NCBI GenBank assembly: GCA_945900945.1
Contig: CAMDKL010000037.1
Location: 1-41,963, forward strand
Reading direction: 5' to 3'
DNA: 41,963 nucleotides
DNA from: Pirellula staleyi DSM 6068
Lineage (GTDB): Bacteria > Planctomycetota > Planctomycetia > Pirellulales > Pirellulaceae
In this document: piece by piece, positions 1 through 7,408 of the stretch
How positions within the stretch are numbered: the first letter of the stretch is position 1
How the letters are laid out: every line of letters starts with the position of its first letter
The notes under the pieces: model-generated
What the model was told of the DNA's origin: nothing
The model's database searches: none
The model's input: the letters and a program-made list of their open reading frames with translations, nothing else
Position numbers and translations under genes: made by a program

Positions 1-2
1 GA

Positions 3-1211
3 CCCAACATGGAACGCGATGTTTTGGAAACGAAGGTCGCAAAGCTTTCGGTCGATTTAGATTCAGCGAAACAAGCCACTCGTAATTCTGCAGAAGCGGA
101 ATTGATTGCACTGGGTACTTCGGTTATCGAGTTTTTACCACCTATCGGTACCGATGCTTCAGCCGAGTGGAAAATGAGAATGGAGCGTCTTCGCGATTCG
201 CTTGAGGGGTTGGAAATGCAAGAATTTACTCTGCCATCTACGGTTACGCTGAGCGGTTCGATGTCCGGGCGCACAGCGCTGACCAAGATTGCAGAGCAGA
301 CGGGCAATACCATTCAACTAGGTGACGCTCCCAATTTAAATCGTGATGTCGTTACGGACTTCGATGAGACCCCCTTTTGGGAAGCGTTTGATGAGGTTGT
401 CGATCAGCTTGATTTGACCGTCAATGGTGGAGACGGCGAAACCTTTCAGCTCATTCCACGAGCAGTCAATGCACCGCTGCGGATCGCGGCTGCCGGGTAT
501 TCGGGGGTCTTTCGCCTGGAACCATTGACTGTACAGAAAACCTATCAGCTTCAAGATCCAGCGCGGAGCACACTTCAAATTCAGGTGCTATTGTCTTGGG
601 AGCCTAGGCTTGTACCCGTCTTTGTCAAATTCCCACTGGAGGCTTTGGAATTGATTTGCGACGACGGGCAAGTGCTGCAATCCAAAATGAATGCTCAGGA
701 AACGGAGTTTGTTCCTGCGGGTGGATCGCAATTGCAGGTCGCATTGAATTTCATTCTTCCGGAACGAAGGGCAAAGAAGATCATTCGATGGAACGGTAAA
801 GTCTTCGTCTCGATACCTGGAAGGCCAGCCACGCTTGAGTTTGATGAATTAATGACGGAAGGAAAAAAAACGGCGTCGGTGGGTAACCTCAAAGTGGTCT
901 TCGAAAAGGCACGAAAGAATCGAGATATTTACGAGGTATTGGTTGGTTTGTCCCTCAACTCGCCAGGGCAGTCAGCAGAAGCGTTTCGCGGTTGGACGAA
1001 TACGCACGAAGCTTTTTTGATGGACCCTCAAAACAAACGGATTGAGCATGTTGGTTGGTCGACGACGCGTATGAACGACAATGAGATTGGATTGTCCTAC
1101 CTTTTCGATATCGAAAAAGGTCTAGAGGGCTGCAAGTTAATGGTTCGTGCGCCGGGAACGGTGGTGGAGCAAACGGTCGAATTCGCTTTGGAAGATGTGC
1201 CGTTGCCATGA
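3..1211 (+). CDS. Conserved hypothetical protein, 5' end outside the window
   Basis: The frame is open to the window edge, and the first ATG at 9 has no visible ribosome binding site, so the gene probably begins upstream and any signal peptide is missing. The visible part starts with a helical, charged stretch (residues 1-70 from the ATG at 9). A segment around residues 80-150 reads like the alternating alpha/beta pattern of STN/secretin-type domains (for example ALTKIAEQTGN). The rest, residues 170-400, is rich in beta strands. No catalytic motif is recognisable. Its stop codon overlaps the start of the next gene (ATGA at 1208), so the two are probably translationally coupled. I do not recognise the family; a periplasmic or cell-surface role is only a guess from the beta-rich composition. 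Confidence 0.75.
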   Translation, partial: PNMERDVLETKVAKLSVDLDSAKQATRNSAEAELIALGTSVIEFLPPIGTDASAEWKMRMERLRDSLEGLEMQEFTLPSTVTLSGSMSGRTALTKIAEQTGNTIQLGDAPNLNRDVVTDFDETPFWEAFDEVVDQLDLTVNGGDGETFQLIPRAVNAPLRIAAAGYSGVFRLEPLTVQKTYQLQDPARSTLQIQVLLSWEPRLVPVFVKFPLEALELICDDGQVLQSKMNAQETEFVPAGGSQLQVALNFILPERRAKKIIRWNGKVFVSIPGRPATLEFDELMTEGKKTASVGNLKVVFEKARKNRDIYEVLVGLSLNSPGQSAEAFRGWTNTHEAFLMDPQNKRIEHVGWSTTRMNDNEIGLSYLFDIEKGLEGCKLMVRAPGTVVEQTVEFALEDVPLP

Positions 1212-2407
1212 AGGAATTGGATTGGGATCCCGAAGTGGAAGGCCCTGCGACGATCGCTATTATAGGTGCCGGCCCTGTCGGTATCGAGGCAGCGATCTAT
1301 GCGCGGTTTCTCGGCTATTTTGTGTCAATCTTTGAACAGCGGCGTGTCGCTCATCGCATGCTGGATTGGCACAATCGACTACTGGATGTGACGGTTGAGG
1401 AATGCACGACCTCGATGGGGCATGCTGCGATCGCAGCACAACATCCTGAATACGTAAGGAGAAACCCGAAAGACGTCTTTACTGGCAAGACATTTGCAGA
1501 AGAGTATTTGCTGCCGCTTGCAAAGACCGACTTGCTGTTCGATGACATCCATTTTTTAAACCCTGTTTCGGATGTATCTCGCTATCGTACCTTCGTTTCA
1601 GATGCGATCGAGCGGCAAGAGCGATGCAACGATGAGTTCCGAATCCTGGTCGAGGGTCGTCACCGAGGGCCGTGGGTTTCGCGTGCCGATGTGGTGATTG
1701 ATTGTCGCGGGGCAGCTCAGAAACTATCTGGAATTGGGCCGGGAGGTGGACTTGCGATCGGCGAGACTCCTCTTCGCGATTCGTTTCTTTTGCATACTCC
1801 GCTGGACCGCAAATTCGAAGCTAAGTCCGTTCTTGGTAAGCATGTATGTCTTGTGGGCCAATCGGTTCGAGCGGGACAATTCGCAATCGAATATTGGAAG
1901 CAATTCGGAGACGCAGAAAACAGTCGCTTGACCTGGGTTATTCGCCCGGATAGGCGACATGACAGCCTCGGTATAGAAAACGTATTGAAATCAATACGTG
2001 GTCGGCAACCGGGTAATATTGTAGTTCTCGAATCGCTCGGGGTAGAGCTGATTCAGCGAAATGACCTGGGACAATATCTCTTGAAATTTTTGCGAGATGA
2101 TGACTCGACAGTCGAAATGCAATGCGATGCAATCGTATCGTTGACAGGTGGGCGACCAAGCTCGCTCTCAAGTGAATTGCAAATAGATCCGCTGATGCGA
2201 TTCGAAGATGGTCCTTCCTTCGTAGCGGCTGAACCAGGATTCTATGTATTAAGGGGAGGGGATATCGAACAGGGAGCTGGAGTCGGATTATCGGATGCTT
2301 TTCGAAGAATTAGAGAACTGTTTGCGATGCTAGCTGGTAGGCAAGAGCTGGACCTGTACGATATCATCGCAAAACAACATCATTCTAAAACAACAAAACC
2401 CGACTGA
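1208..2407 (+). CDS. FAD/NAD(P)-binding oxidoreductase
   Basis: An N-terminal Rossmann motif lies at residues 17-22 (GAGPVG), followed by an acidic strand end (SIFEQ) typical of dinucleotide binding. A second, degenerate dinucleotide-like turn (CLVGQSVRAG, about residue 215) sits mid-protein, and the late motif LTGGRPSS followed by a GD-containing stretch (RGGDIEQGAG) resembles the FAD-contacting end of flavin monooxygenases and pyridine-nucleotide oxidoreductases. The length of 399 aa fits such single-subunit flavoproteins. No CxxC redox pair is visible, so a disulfide reductase is unlikely. The substrate is unknown. The start overlaps the preceding stop by ATGA, indicating an operon with the upstream gene. 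It converges on the GNAT gene with 28 bp between the two ends. Confidence 0.75.
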   Translation: MKELDWDPEVEGPATIAIIGAGPVGIEAAIYARFLGYFVSIFEQRRVAHRMLDWHNRLLDVTVEECTTSMGHAAIAAQHPEYVRRNPKDVFTGKTFAEEYLLPLAKTDLLFDDIHFLNPVSDVSRYRTFVSDAIERQERCNDEFRILVEGRHRGPWVSRADVVIDCRGAAQKLSGIGPGGGLAIGETPLRDSFLLHTPLDRKFEAKSVLGKHVCLVGQSVRAGQFAIEYWKQFGDAENSRLTWVIRPDRRHDSLGIENVLKSIRGRQPGNIVVLESLGVELIQRNDLGQYLLKFLRDDDSTVEMQCDAIVSLTGGRPSSLSSELQIDPLMRFEDGPSFVAAEPGFYVLRGGDIEQGAGVGLSDAFRRIRELFAMLAGRQELDLYDIIAKQHHSKTTKPD

Positions 2408-2435
2408 AGTTAAATAGTCCGTAGTCTGTTTTGCG

Positions 2436-3236
2436 TTAGAAATCGTAACGGTAGTGCACTTCATCGATACCGTCTTCGTAGTAGTCGATTAATCGTCCGG
2501 AAGTTTTGAATCTTGCCGACGTAACCAGCGTTGATGCATTGGCCACGTCGGACGGAAACGCCATGTAGATCGTCCTGCCTCCCCAGCCCCGCACTTCGTC
2601 AAAAATGCGTTGAAAGTCTTGAGGCTTCGTCCCTTGACCTTGCGCAACTAACTCCCACGCCAACCAGTACGCATCGTTGGTCTCTGGAATCTCGTCAACG
2701 TCGGTCAATTTGATCTCTTGCAGATTGAGAACCACATTGACAACCTCACGGGGAGACAACCGCATACCGTAAACCAACATCGACTCGCCCGGCGCATAGT
2801 AATCCGATTGACGAATCTCTTGGACGAATCCGACTTGCAAATAGGAATCTCGAGCATCGCGGTAGATATCACCATCCGTCGGATCGATGTAATCGCTCGC
2901 ATGCACGAATACCTTGCGTGCATCTTGCTCTTTCATGATCTCAATCATCCAATTCAGCATTCGAGTACCTTTGCCCGAGCGTCGATGATCGCGTTGTAAA
3001 TAGGTCCAGGAAAGTCCAAACGCACCATCTGTGTCAGGAATGTGTTTAGCCCCAACGACGCCAATAACGACGCGGTTCTCACACAAACAATACTGGCCAT
3101 CGATTCCCCTGCGATACGTTTCCTGCGCTTCGTCTGCGTCGTCCTCGTCATAGTCATGAATAATGCGCAACGCAATAGAAACGTCGTTTGCCATCATGGG
3201 TCGCAACTCAAGATTTCCTTCGGTGCGACAAACCAT
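2436..3236 (-). CDS. GNAT family N-acetyltransferase
   Basis: The N-terminal 160 residues have the GNAT fold signature. Strand beta4 (GAFGLSWTYLQ, about residues 71-81) is followed directly by the acetyl-CoA pyrophosphate loop RRSGKG (residues 85-90, the R/QxxGxG/A motif) and its helix (TRMLNWMIEIM). The C-terminal 110 residues form an extra domain with no motif I know. The protein would acetylate an amine from acetyl-CoA; the substrate cannot be read from sequence. A purine-rich AGGAAA lies about 9 bases before the ATG. It is the last gene of a probable leftward operon after MarR, antiporter and AdoMet decarboxylase. Because AdoMet decarboxylase makes the aminopropyl donor for polyamines, a polyamine or aminopropylated substrate is a reasonable inference but unproven. 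Confidence 0.8.
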   Translation of the reverse strand: MVCRTEGNLELRPMMANDVSIALRIIHDYDEDDADEAQETYRRGIDGQYCLCENRVVIGVVGAKHIPDTDGAFGLSWTYLQRDHRRSGKGTRMLNWMIEIMKEQDARKVFVHASDYIDPTDGDIYRDARDSYLQVGFVQEIRQSDYYAPGESMLVYGMRLSPREVVNVVLNLQEIKLTDVDEIPETNDAYWLAWELVAQGQGTKPQDFQRIFDEVRGWGGRTIYMAFPSDVANASTLVTSARFKTSGRLIDYYEDGIDEVHYRYDF

Positions 3237-3302
3237 AGTTGGGATTTCCTAGTGCGGACTGATTGGTCAATGAGCTAGATCGTCGCGTTGGTACGACTAA
3301 GC

Positions 3303-3662
3303 CTAGTCTAGCAAATTCCCGCGCAGGATATGGCGTTGATCGACCTTCCCTGCTTGAATTTTCTCTGCGATGTAGTCGATAGCAACCTGAGCATGGATCT
3401 TGTCACTGCATGAAAAAAGATCGATACACATGGAATGATGTTCGGGCCATGTGTGAGCTGCCAAATGCGACTCGGCGATTACAACGACGCCGGAAAGGCC
3501 ATAGGGTGAAAATTGGTGAAAACAACTTTGCACGACCGTAGCACCCGCCATTTCAGCCGCAGTCACGAGAATCGTCTCCAGAATTGTCGACTCCGTTGGC
3601 AAATGGGCGCACTGAAAAAAATCAACTAACCAGTGCCAGCCCAATACGTTGGATTTGCTCAA
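3303..3662 (-). CDS. speH: S-adenosylmethionine decarboxylase proenzyme
   Basis: This pyruvoyl enzyme decarboxylates AdoMet to give the aminopropyl donor for spermidine synthesis. The frame contains the hallmark segment SGVVVIAESHLAAHTWPEH. Self-cleavage is expected between Glu and Ser of AESH, with the catalytic His five residues later (AAHTW) and the catalytic Cys fifteen residues after that (LFSCSD); this spacing is as in short class 1b enzymes. The frame is open from an ATG at 3824, but the first 54 residues show no family resemblance and overlap the antiporter gene. The TTG at 3662, preceded by a purine-rich AAAGAGAG, gives 119 aa, the normal proenzyme size, and places the usual first strand (LGWHWLVDF) near the N terminus. 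No spermidine synthase lies nearby. It sits between the antiporter and GNAT genes. Confidence 0.88.
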   Translation of the reverse strand: MSKSNVLGWHWLVDFFQCAHLPTESTILETILVTAAEMAGATVVQSCFHQFSPYGLSGVVVIAESHLAAHTWPEHHSMCIDLFSCSDKIHAQVAIDYIAEKIQAGKVDQRHILRGNLLD

Positions 3663-3777
3663 TGGCGGCTCTCTTTCGAAAATCAGAATGTAACACACGT
3701 AGGTCCGACTGTCCTCAGCCGGACATGTCCTCAGTAGGGCATGTCGCAGAATTGCAACAAACGGCTGGCCTCCTAGC

Positions 3778-5058
3778 CTACTCCGATGCGACTGATTTGT
3801 CCGTTTTTCCAACAAGTGCGTCAAACAAAGGTGACGCCATGAGAGTTGTGATCACAGCCATTATTACCAAAATTGCAAAGAGTGCTTCGCTAATCACCCC
3901 CTTCTGGAGGCCAATGTTGATAATGATGAGTTCCATCAAGCCGCGGGCGTTCATGAGTGTTCCAATTCCAAGCGCTTCGCGTTGAGGCAATCCGGTCATT
4001 CGGGCCGCTAACCAGCACGCACCAAACTTACCTGCAACCGCTGCAAAAAGAACCAATCCACACATTCCCCAAAGGTAGGTGGTATCGAGCAAACCAATCT
4101 TGGTGTTGAGGCCGGAATAGGTAAAAAATATCGGCAATAGTAACGCAACTGCCAATGGCTGAATCCTCGCGATCAAATCTCTGGCAATAACTCCTCGGGG
4201 TATACATGCTCCCATAACAAAAGCACCAAAAACTGCATGCAATTGGAGCTTGTCAGTAAACCATGCACCAAAAGCCATAACCACAAGCCCCATCACCAGC
4301 CCGGATTCTGTCAACGTCTCATCCTTGGCAATCCACCACCGTTTGCAACGATCCAACAACGGACGCACAACCAACAACGCGACCAAAACAAACAACACAC
4401 CGCCCGCAATACTCCACGAAGCGTGGCTCAAATTGGAATCGAAGCTCGCAAGGACGACTGCGAGTAAACACCATGCCATCGCGTCGTCGATGGCACCAGC
4501 GCCAATCGCCACGGTTCCCATCAGCGTTCCAGCAAGTCCCTTAAAATGGATGATTCTAGCCAACATGGGAAATGCAGTGATGCACAAGGAAGCACCTAAA
4601 AACAGCATTGCTTCCGATAGCTTGGTTTCCTTCGGGAATAATTCAGTCCAGTGATAAAAAAACCAGCCAAGCCCGGTGCCCAAAACAAACGGTGCAATCA
4701 TCCCAGCCAACGATACGGCAAGCGAACTCTTGAAGTGACTGCGCACAATGTCAACTCGAAACTCCAAACCGACCACGAACATATACAAAGCAAGTCCCAA
4801 TTGCGCTGCAGGGAAGAGATAAGCCTGTGTATCCCTTGCAATTTGCTGTTTGTCCCATGGAAAAATCGCTTGCTGCCACTCCGGCAAGAGTAAACCAAAA
4901 AGTGAGGGACCAAGTAAAACACCTGCAATCATCTCAGCGACTACTTGAGGCTGCCCAAATCGTTTCGCAATTAAGCCAACAATCCGACAGAAAATCAGAA
5001 TGACTCCAATCTGAAAGAAGAATTGCACTGCTAAATTTACGTTGTTGACCGGATTCAT
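3778..5058 (-). CDS. CPA2 family cation/proton antiporter
   Basis: A polytopic membrane protein of about 12 hydrophobic segments with clear monovalent cation:proton antiporter-2 motifs: QPQVVAEMIAGVLLGPSLFG in the first helices, FVVGLEFRVD, LGASLCITAFPMLARII, and an Asp-Asp pair in GAIDDAMAW that is expected to form the ion-binding core. In known members a DD pair usually goes with electrogenic exchange. It lacks the C-terminal TrkA-N domain of KefB/KefC, so regulation by nucleotides is not expected. The open frame starts at a TTG (5157) inside the MarR gene. I prefer the ATG at 5058, which leaves about ten residues before TM1 and follows the MarR stop by 28 bp; the ATG at 5115 is possible. 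The gene is probably co-transcribed with marR. It would exchange Na+ or K+ for protons. Confidence 0.88.
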   Translation of the reverse strand: MNPVNNVNLAVQFFFQIGVILIFCRIVGLIAKRFGQPQVVAEMIAGVLLGPSLFGLLLPEWQQAIFPWDKQQIARDTQAYLFPAAQLGLALYMFVVGLEFRVDIVRSHFKSSLAVSLAGMIAPFVLGTGLGWFFYHWTELFPKETKLSEAMLFLGASLCITAFPMLARIIHFKGLAGTLMGTVAIGAGAIDDAMAWCLLAVVLASFDSNLSHASWSIAGGVLFVLVALLVVRPLLDRCKRWWIAKDETLTESGLVMGLVVMAFGAWFTDKLQLHAVFGAFVMGACIPRGVIARDLIARIQPLAVALLLPIFFTYSGLNTKIGLLDTTYLWGMCGLVLFAAVAGKFGACWLAARMTGLPQREALGIGTLMNARGLMELIIINIGLQKGVISEALFAILVIMAVITTLMASPLFDALVGKTDKSVASE

Positions 5059-5086
5059 CGAGTTGACAAAGCCTATAAAACTAGAG

Positions 5087-5572
5087 TTAGGACCAAGTGT
5101 TCTTTTCCTGCTCATGAGGCTTGCGAGCATCTCGCAAAAGCCCAACCAATAGAGCAAGATCCTTCTTATTCAAATGTCCCAGCTGTTTGGAATGGCATTG
5201 CCGAAGAGGTTCCGCAATCTCCCCCAATAAGCTTAGGCCTCCAGCAGTAATGCTGATCAATACCATTCGACGATTCTCAGACGGCCGTACCCGCTGTATC
5301 AATGACGACGCTTCCAACTTGTCCAACATACGAGTGATGTCAGGCGCTCTGGATATCATCCGATTTGCGATCGTTAACGTTGGAACTGGCTCTGGGTGAT
5401 GAACAGCCAGCAAACGCAAAACGTTGTACTGCTGAGACGTGATTCCCATCGGGCCAAATACCTCTTCTTCGATCGAGCGCAACCGGTCATAGGTTCGCCA
5501 AAGGTTCAGATACACCTCTTGTTCCAGCGAGTCAAATCTACCTGCCTGCGACTTTTTTGAATGGGAACTCAT
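5087..5572 (-). CDS. MarR family transcriptional regulator
   Basis: A winged helix-turn-helix protein of 161 aa from the ATG at 5572, the usual MarR length. The order is typical: dimerisation helix (YLNLWRTYDRL), helix before the DNA-binding domain (GITSQQYNVLRLL), recognition region (ANRMISRAPDITRMLDKLE), and a wing with SENRRMVLISIT, which matches the DxRxxxxxLT pattern loosely. A longer frame upstream to 5710 has no family resemblance and crosses a palindromic site, so I reject it. It leads a leftward operon with the antiporter, AdoMet decarboxylase and GNAT genes. A perfect 6-bp-arm palindrome sits 13 bp upstream of the start, consistent with autorepression. The ligand is unknown. Confidence 0.85.
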   Translation of the reverse strand: MSSHSKKSQAGRFDSLEQEVYLNLWRTYDRLRSIEEEVFGPMGITSQQYNVLRLLAVHHPEPVPTLTIANRMISRAPDITRMLDKLEASSLIQRVRPSENRRMVLISITAGGLSLLGEIAEPLRQCHSKQLGHLNKKDLALLVGLLRDARKPHEQEKNTWS

Positions 5573-5584
5573 TCCGATCAATAT

Positions 5585-5600
5585 AGTTGTGCAAACAACT
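5585..5600 (-). promoter_or_regulatory. Candidate MarR operator
   Basis: A perfect inverted repeat with arms AGTTGT and ACAACT around a 4-bp centre (GCAA) lies immediately upstream of the MarR ATG at 5572. MarR-family operators are typically palindromes of this size placed over their own promoter, so autoregulation of the operon is likely. The assignment rests on position and symmetry only; no consensus was computed. Confidence 0.45.
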
Positions 5601-5693
5601 CTTGTCCAGACAGGTATCGAGTCGGTTCGATTGCCGTATGCCTTCCGGGTAGCAGTACAGTCGAACACCGGGAAACGGTTCGGAGGCGTAGCA

Positions 5694-5733
5694 GGGGGTG
5701 GGAACTGCAACTCAATGAGGCGTTCCTACCCCC
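5694..5733. repeat. Inverted repeat, 12-bp arms
   Basis: Arms GGGGGTGGGAAC (5694-5705) and GTTCCTACCCCC (5722-5733) pair over 12 positions with one G-T wobble and a 16-base loop. It lies in the 435-bp stretch between the divergent MarR and rpe genes. No T-run follows on either strand, so it is not a plain intrinsic terminator. It could be a leader structure for either transcript or a protein site. Apart from the candidate operator, the leader ORF and the second hairpin listed separately, I see nothing else in this stretch. Confidence 0.4.
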
Positions 5734-5874
5734 AATCGGGGAGGCTCATGCTTTAAGTCAGCTTAGCCACCCATAAAATCATTTCAATAATCATTCCTTA
5801 TCCGCTAGAGAAGAAATGGCATGCGAATGGATCGCTCTGTTCATTCAAACGCCCCAATATTCGGAAGGAGATTT

Positions 5875-5961
5875 ATGCATTCGACGCGAGATAATTGCAT
5901 TGGCTCTTGTCGAAAGCACCTCACAGTACCTATCTTAAAGACTCCTAAAAAAGGGGTTTGA
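5875..5961 (+). CDS. Possible 28-aa leader ORF upstream of rpe
   Basis: A GGAAGGAG Shine-Dalgarno sequence (5863-5870) precedes an ATG at 5875 by 4 bases, which is a little short. The frame runs 28 codons (M-H-S-T-R-D-N-C at the start, ending K-T-P-K-K-G-V) to a TGA at 5959-5961. That stop lies inside the left arm of the hairpin at 5954-5980, a geometry typical of translation-coupled leader control. The encoded peptide has no run of a single amino acid that would identify an attenuator. It may be a chance ORF; the strong ribosome binding site is the main support. Confidence 0.3.
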   Translation: MHSTRDNCIGSCRKHLTVPILKTPKKGV

Positions 5962-5980
5962 AGTCCTTTTGGTCAAACCC
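5954..5980. promoter_or_regulatory. Hairpin between leader ORF and rpe
   Basis: Perfect 8-bp arms GGGTTTGA (5954-5961) and TCAAACCC (5973-5980) with an 11-base loop. Read on the minus strand, the stem is followed by CTTTTTT, the form of an intrinsic terminator, but no minus-strand gene ends here. Read on the plus strand, it lies 27 bases before the rpe ATG and overlaps the stop of the leader ORF, so a role in rpe translation or attenuation is possible. Confidence 0.4.
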
Positions 5981-6007
5981 TTCCCTTAGTCCTCTCCGAT
6001 TTCATCT

Positions 6008-6709
6008 ATGTCCGAGCCTAGTTCTCGAGTCACCAAGACAATTGCGACCATGCGTGGAGTGCGTCCTACGTTACTCCCTTCCCTTTTGTTGTGCGATTTC
6101 GCCAATTTGGAAAGGGAAGTTCGCTTATTGGAAGAGGCAGGCGTCGAATGCCTCCATCTGGATGTAATGGATGGTAATTTTGTTCCGAACCTAAGTTACG
6201 GGATGCCGATCGTGGCGGCCCTTCGCAAAGTTACAGATCTGATGCTGGATGTGCATTTGATGATCAGTGATCCAAATACCTATGCACCGCAATTCGTGGA
6301 CGCTGGCGCAGACTTGATTACGTTTCACATCGAAGCGTTAAAGCAACCGAGTGCCTTGCTCGTCGAGCTTCGTTCTCAAGGAGTTGCGGCTGGTTTGGCG
6401 ATTAACCCTTCGACCGAGATGAGTCTGGTTTCGCCTTTCGTGGGCGATTGTGATTTGGTGTTAGTCATGAGTGTCGAGGCTGGTTTTGGCGGGCAAGCGT
6501 TCAATCCGATCGCATTGAGTCGCCTATCGGAACTTAGAAAAATATATGGTGCCGATCTGCTTTTGGAAGTAGATGGTGGCGTGAATGAAACAACGGTTGG
6601 CCAGTGTACGGCCAATGGAGCGGACCTGCTTGTCGTAGGCTCTGCACTCTTTCGCCAAGCAGATTACTGCCAGGCGATGACTCGATTGCGTCGTGAAATG
6701 CAGAACTAA
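6008..6709 (+). CDS. rpe: Ribulose-phosphate 3-epimerase
   Basis: A TIM-barrel enzyme that interconverts D-ribulose 5-phosphate and D-xylulose 5-phosphate in the pentose phosphate pathway. Family motifs are all present: PSLLLCDFANL (Ser25), HLDVMDGNFVPN with metal ligands His50 and Asp52, LDVHLMISDP with His83, GLAINPST, the loop VEAGFGGQ, and EVDGGVN with catalytic Asp189, ending with the phosphate-binding GADLLVVGSALF. The 233-aa length is normal. The ATG at 6008 gives an N-terminal extension of about 15 residues; an ATG at 6050 is also possible, and neither has a strong ribosome binding site. It leads a rightward cluster with the phosphatase-like gene, accD and a membrane protein gene. Confidence 0.95.
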   Translation: MSEPSSRVTKTIATMRGVRPTLLPSLLLCDFANLEREVRLLEEAGVECLHLDVMDGNFVPNLSYGMPIVAALRKVTDLMLDVHLMISDPNTYAPQFVDAGADLITFHIEALKQPSALLVELRSQGVAAGLAINPSTEMSLVSPFVGDCDLVLVMSVEAGFGGQAFNPIALSRLSELRKIYGADLLLEVDGGVNETTVGQCTANGADLLVVGSALFRQADYCQAMTRLRREMQN

Positions 6710-6760
6710 AGTGATGCATACGGACTCTATCGTATCGATTCCTTTTCGGAAATTTAGTTT

Positions 6761-7408
6761 ATGTGTAATGTAGTTGTTGTGCGTCCTGGATCGACACTTT
6801 TCGACGAGCAAGAGCGAATCAAGGGTAGTCTCGACATGCCGCTTTCTGCATCAGGGGTTGAGCAAGTTCATCGCATCGCGATTGAAATAGCCAAATTACC
6901 GATTACAACTGTCTATTGTGGACCATGTGAATCGGCTCAGAGTACAGCACGAGAGATAGCCGAGCAAACTCGTTCTAAGTGGAAAGTGTGCGATTGCTTT
7001 CGCAATTTGGATCACGGGTTATGGCAAGGTAAATTGATTGATGAGCTCAAGCGTCAGCAACCGCGACTCTTCAAGCAGCTTCAGGAAAACCCGCGTTCGT
7101 TTTGCCCGCCGGGAGGCGAAACAGTAGCAGAAGCCGAAGCTCGCGTGGAGAAATTGATCATAAAACTTTGCAGGAAGCACGCAAATGAGACGATCGCGGT
7201 CGTGATTCCAGAACCGCTCGCAAGCTTGATCGCGGCTAAATTAAAAGAAACCGATCTTGTAGACCTTTGGAAATCGGAGTGCGACAACGGCTCTTGGGAA
7301 GTGATAGATTCCGACACGCACGATACAATCGGAACTCTTGTTGGTCCTGGCTGCCGAACAGGATCGAGCGCAGAGCTACCCCAAAGAGCCAATCCTTTTG
7401 GTAAATGA
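6761..7408 (+). CDS. Histidine-phosphatase-like protein lacking both catalytic histidines
   Basis: The overall pattern is that of the histidine phosphatase (phosphoglycerate mutase) superfamily: an N-terminal strand ending in R8, the [14 protein letters not shown] segment, a TA-containing helix (residues 60-68), the LDHGLWQGK acid-loop region (83-91), and a [12 protein letters not shown] helix. The RHG motif, however, reads RPG (Pro9 in place of the phospho-accepting His). The second histidine motif (SHG or a variant) reads IPEP (Pro150), and the phosphate-pocket Arg of SPLxRA is replaced (CGPCESA). Phosphoryl transfer by the usual mechanism is therefore not possible. The protein is probably a pseudoenzyme with a binding or regulatory role. 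It ends in ATGA overlap with accD and lies 51 bp after rpe, so it is co-expressed with them. I recall similar planctomycete proteins but could not check. Confidence 0.85.
   Translation: MCNVVVVRPGSTLFDEQERIKGSLDMPLSASGVEQVHRIAIEIAKLPITTVYCGPCESAQSTAREIAEQTRSKWKVCDCFRNLDHGLWQGKLIDELKRQQPRLFKQLQENPRSFCPPGGETVAEAEARVEKLIIKLCRKHANETIAVVIPEPLASLIAAKLKETDLVDLWKSECDNGSWEVIDSDTHDTIGTLVGPGCRTGSSAELPQRANPFGK

Noticed and set aside
5573-5710. N-terminal extension of the MarR protein
   Set aside because: No family resemblance, it crosses the candidate operator, and the ATG at 5572 gives the normal length.
6761-7408. Active phosphoglycerate mutase or phosphatase
   Set aside because: Both catalytic histidine positions are proline and the pocket Arg is replaced, so a catalytic annotation is not supported.
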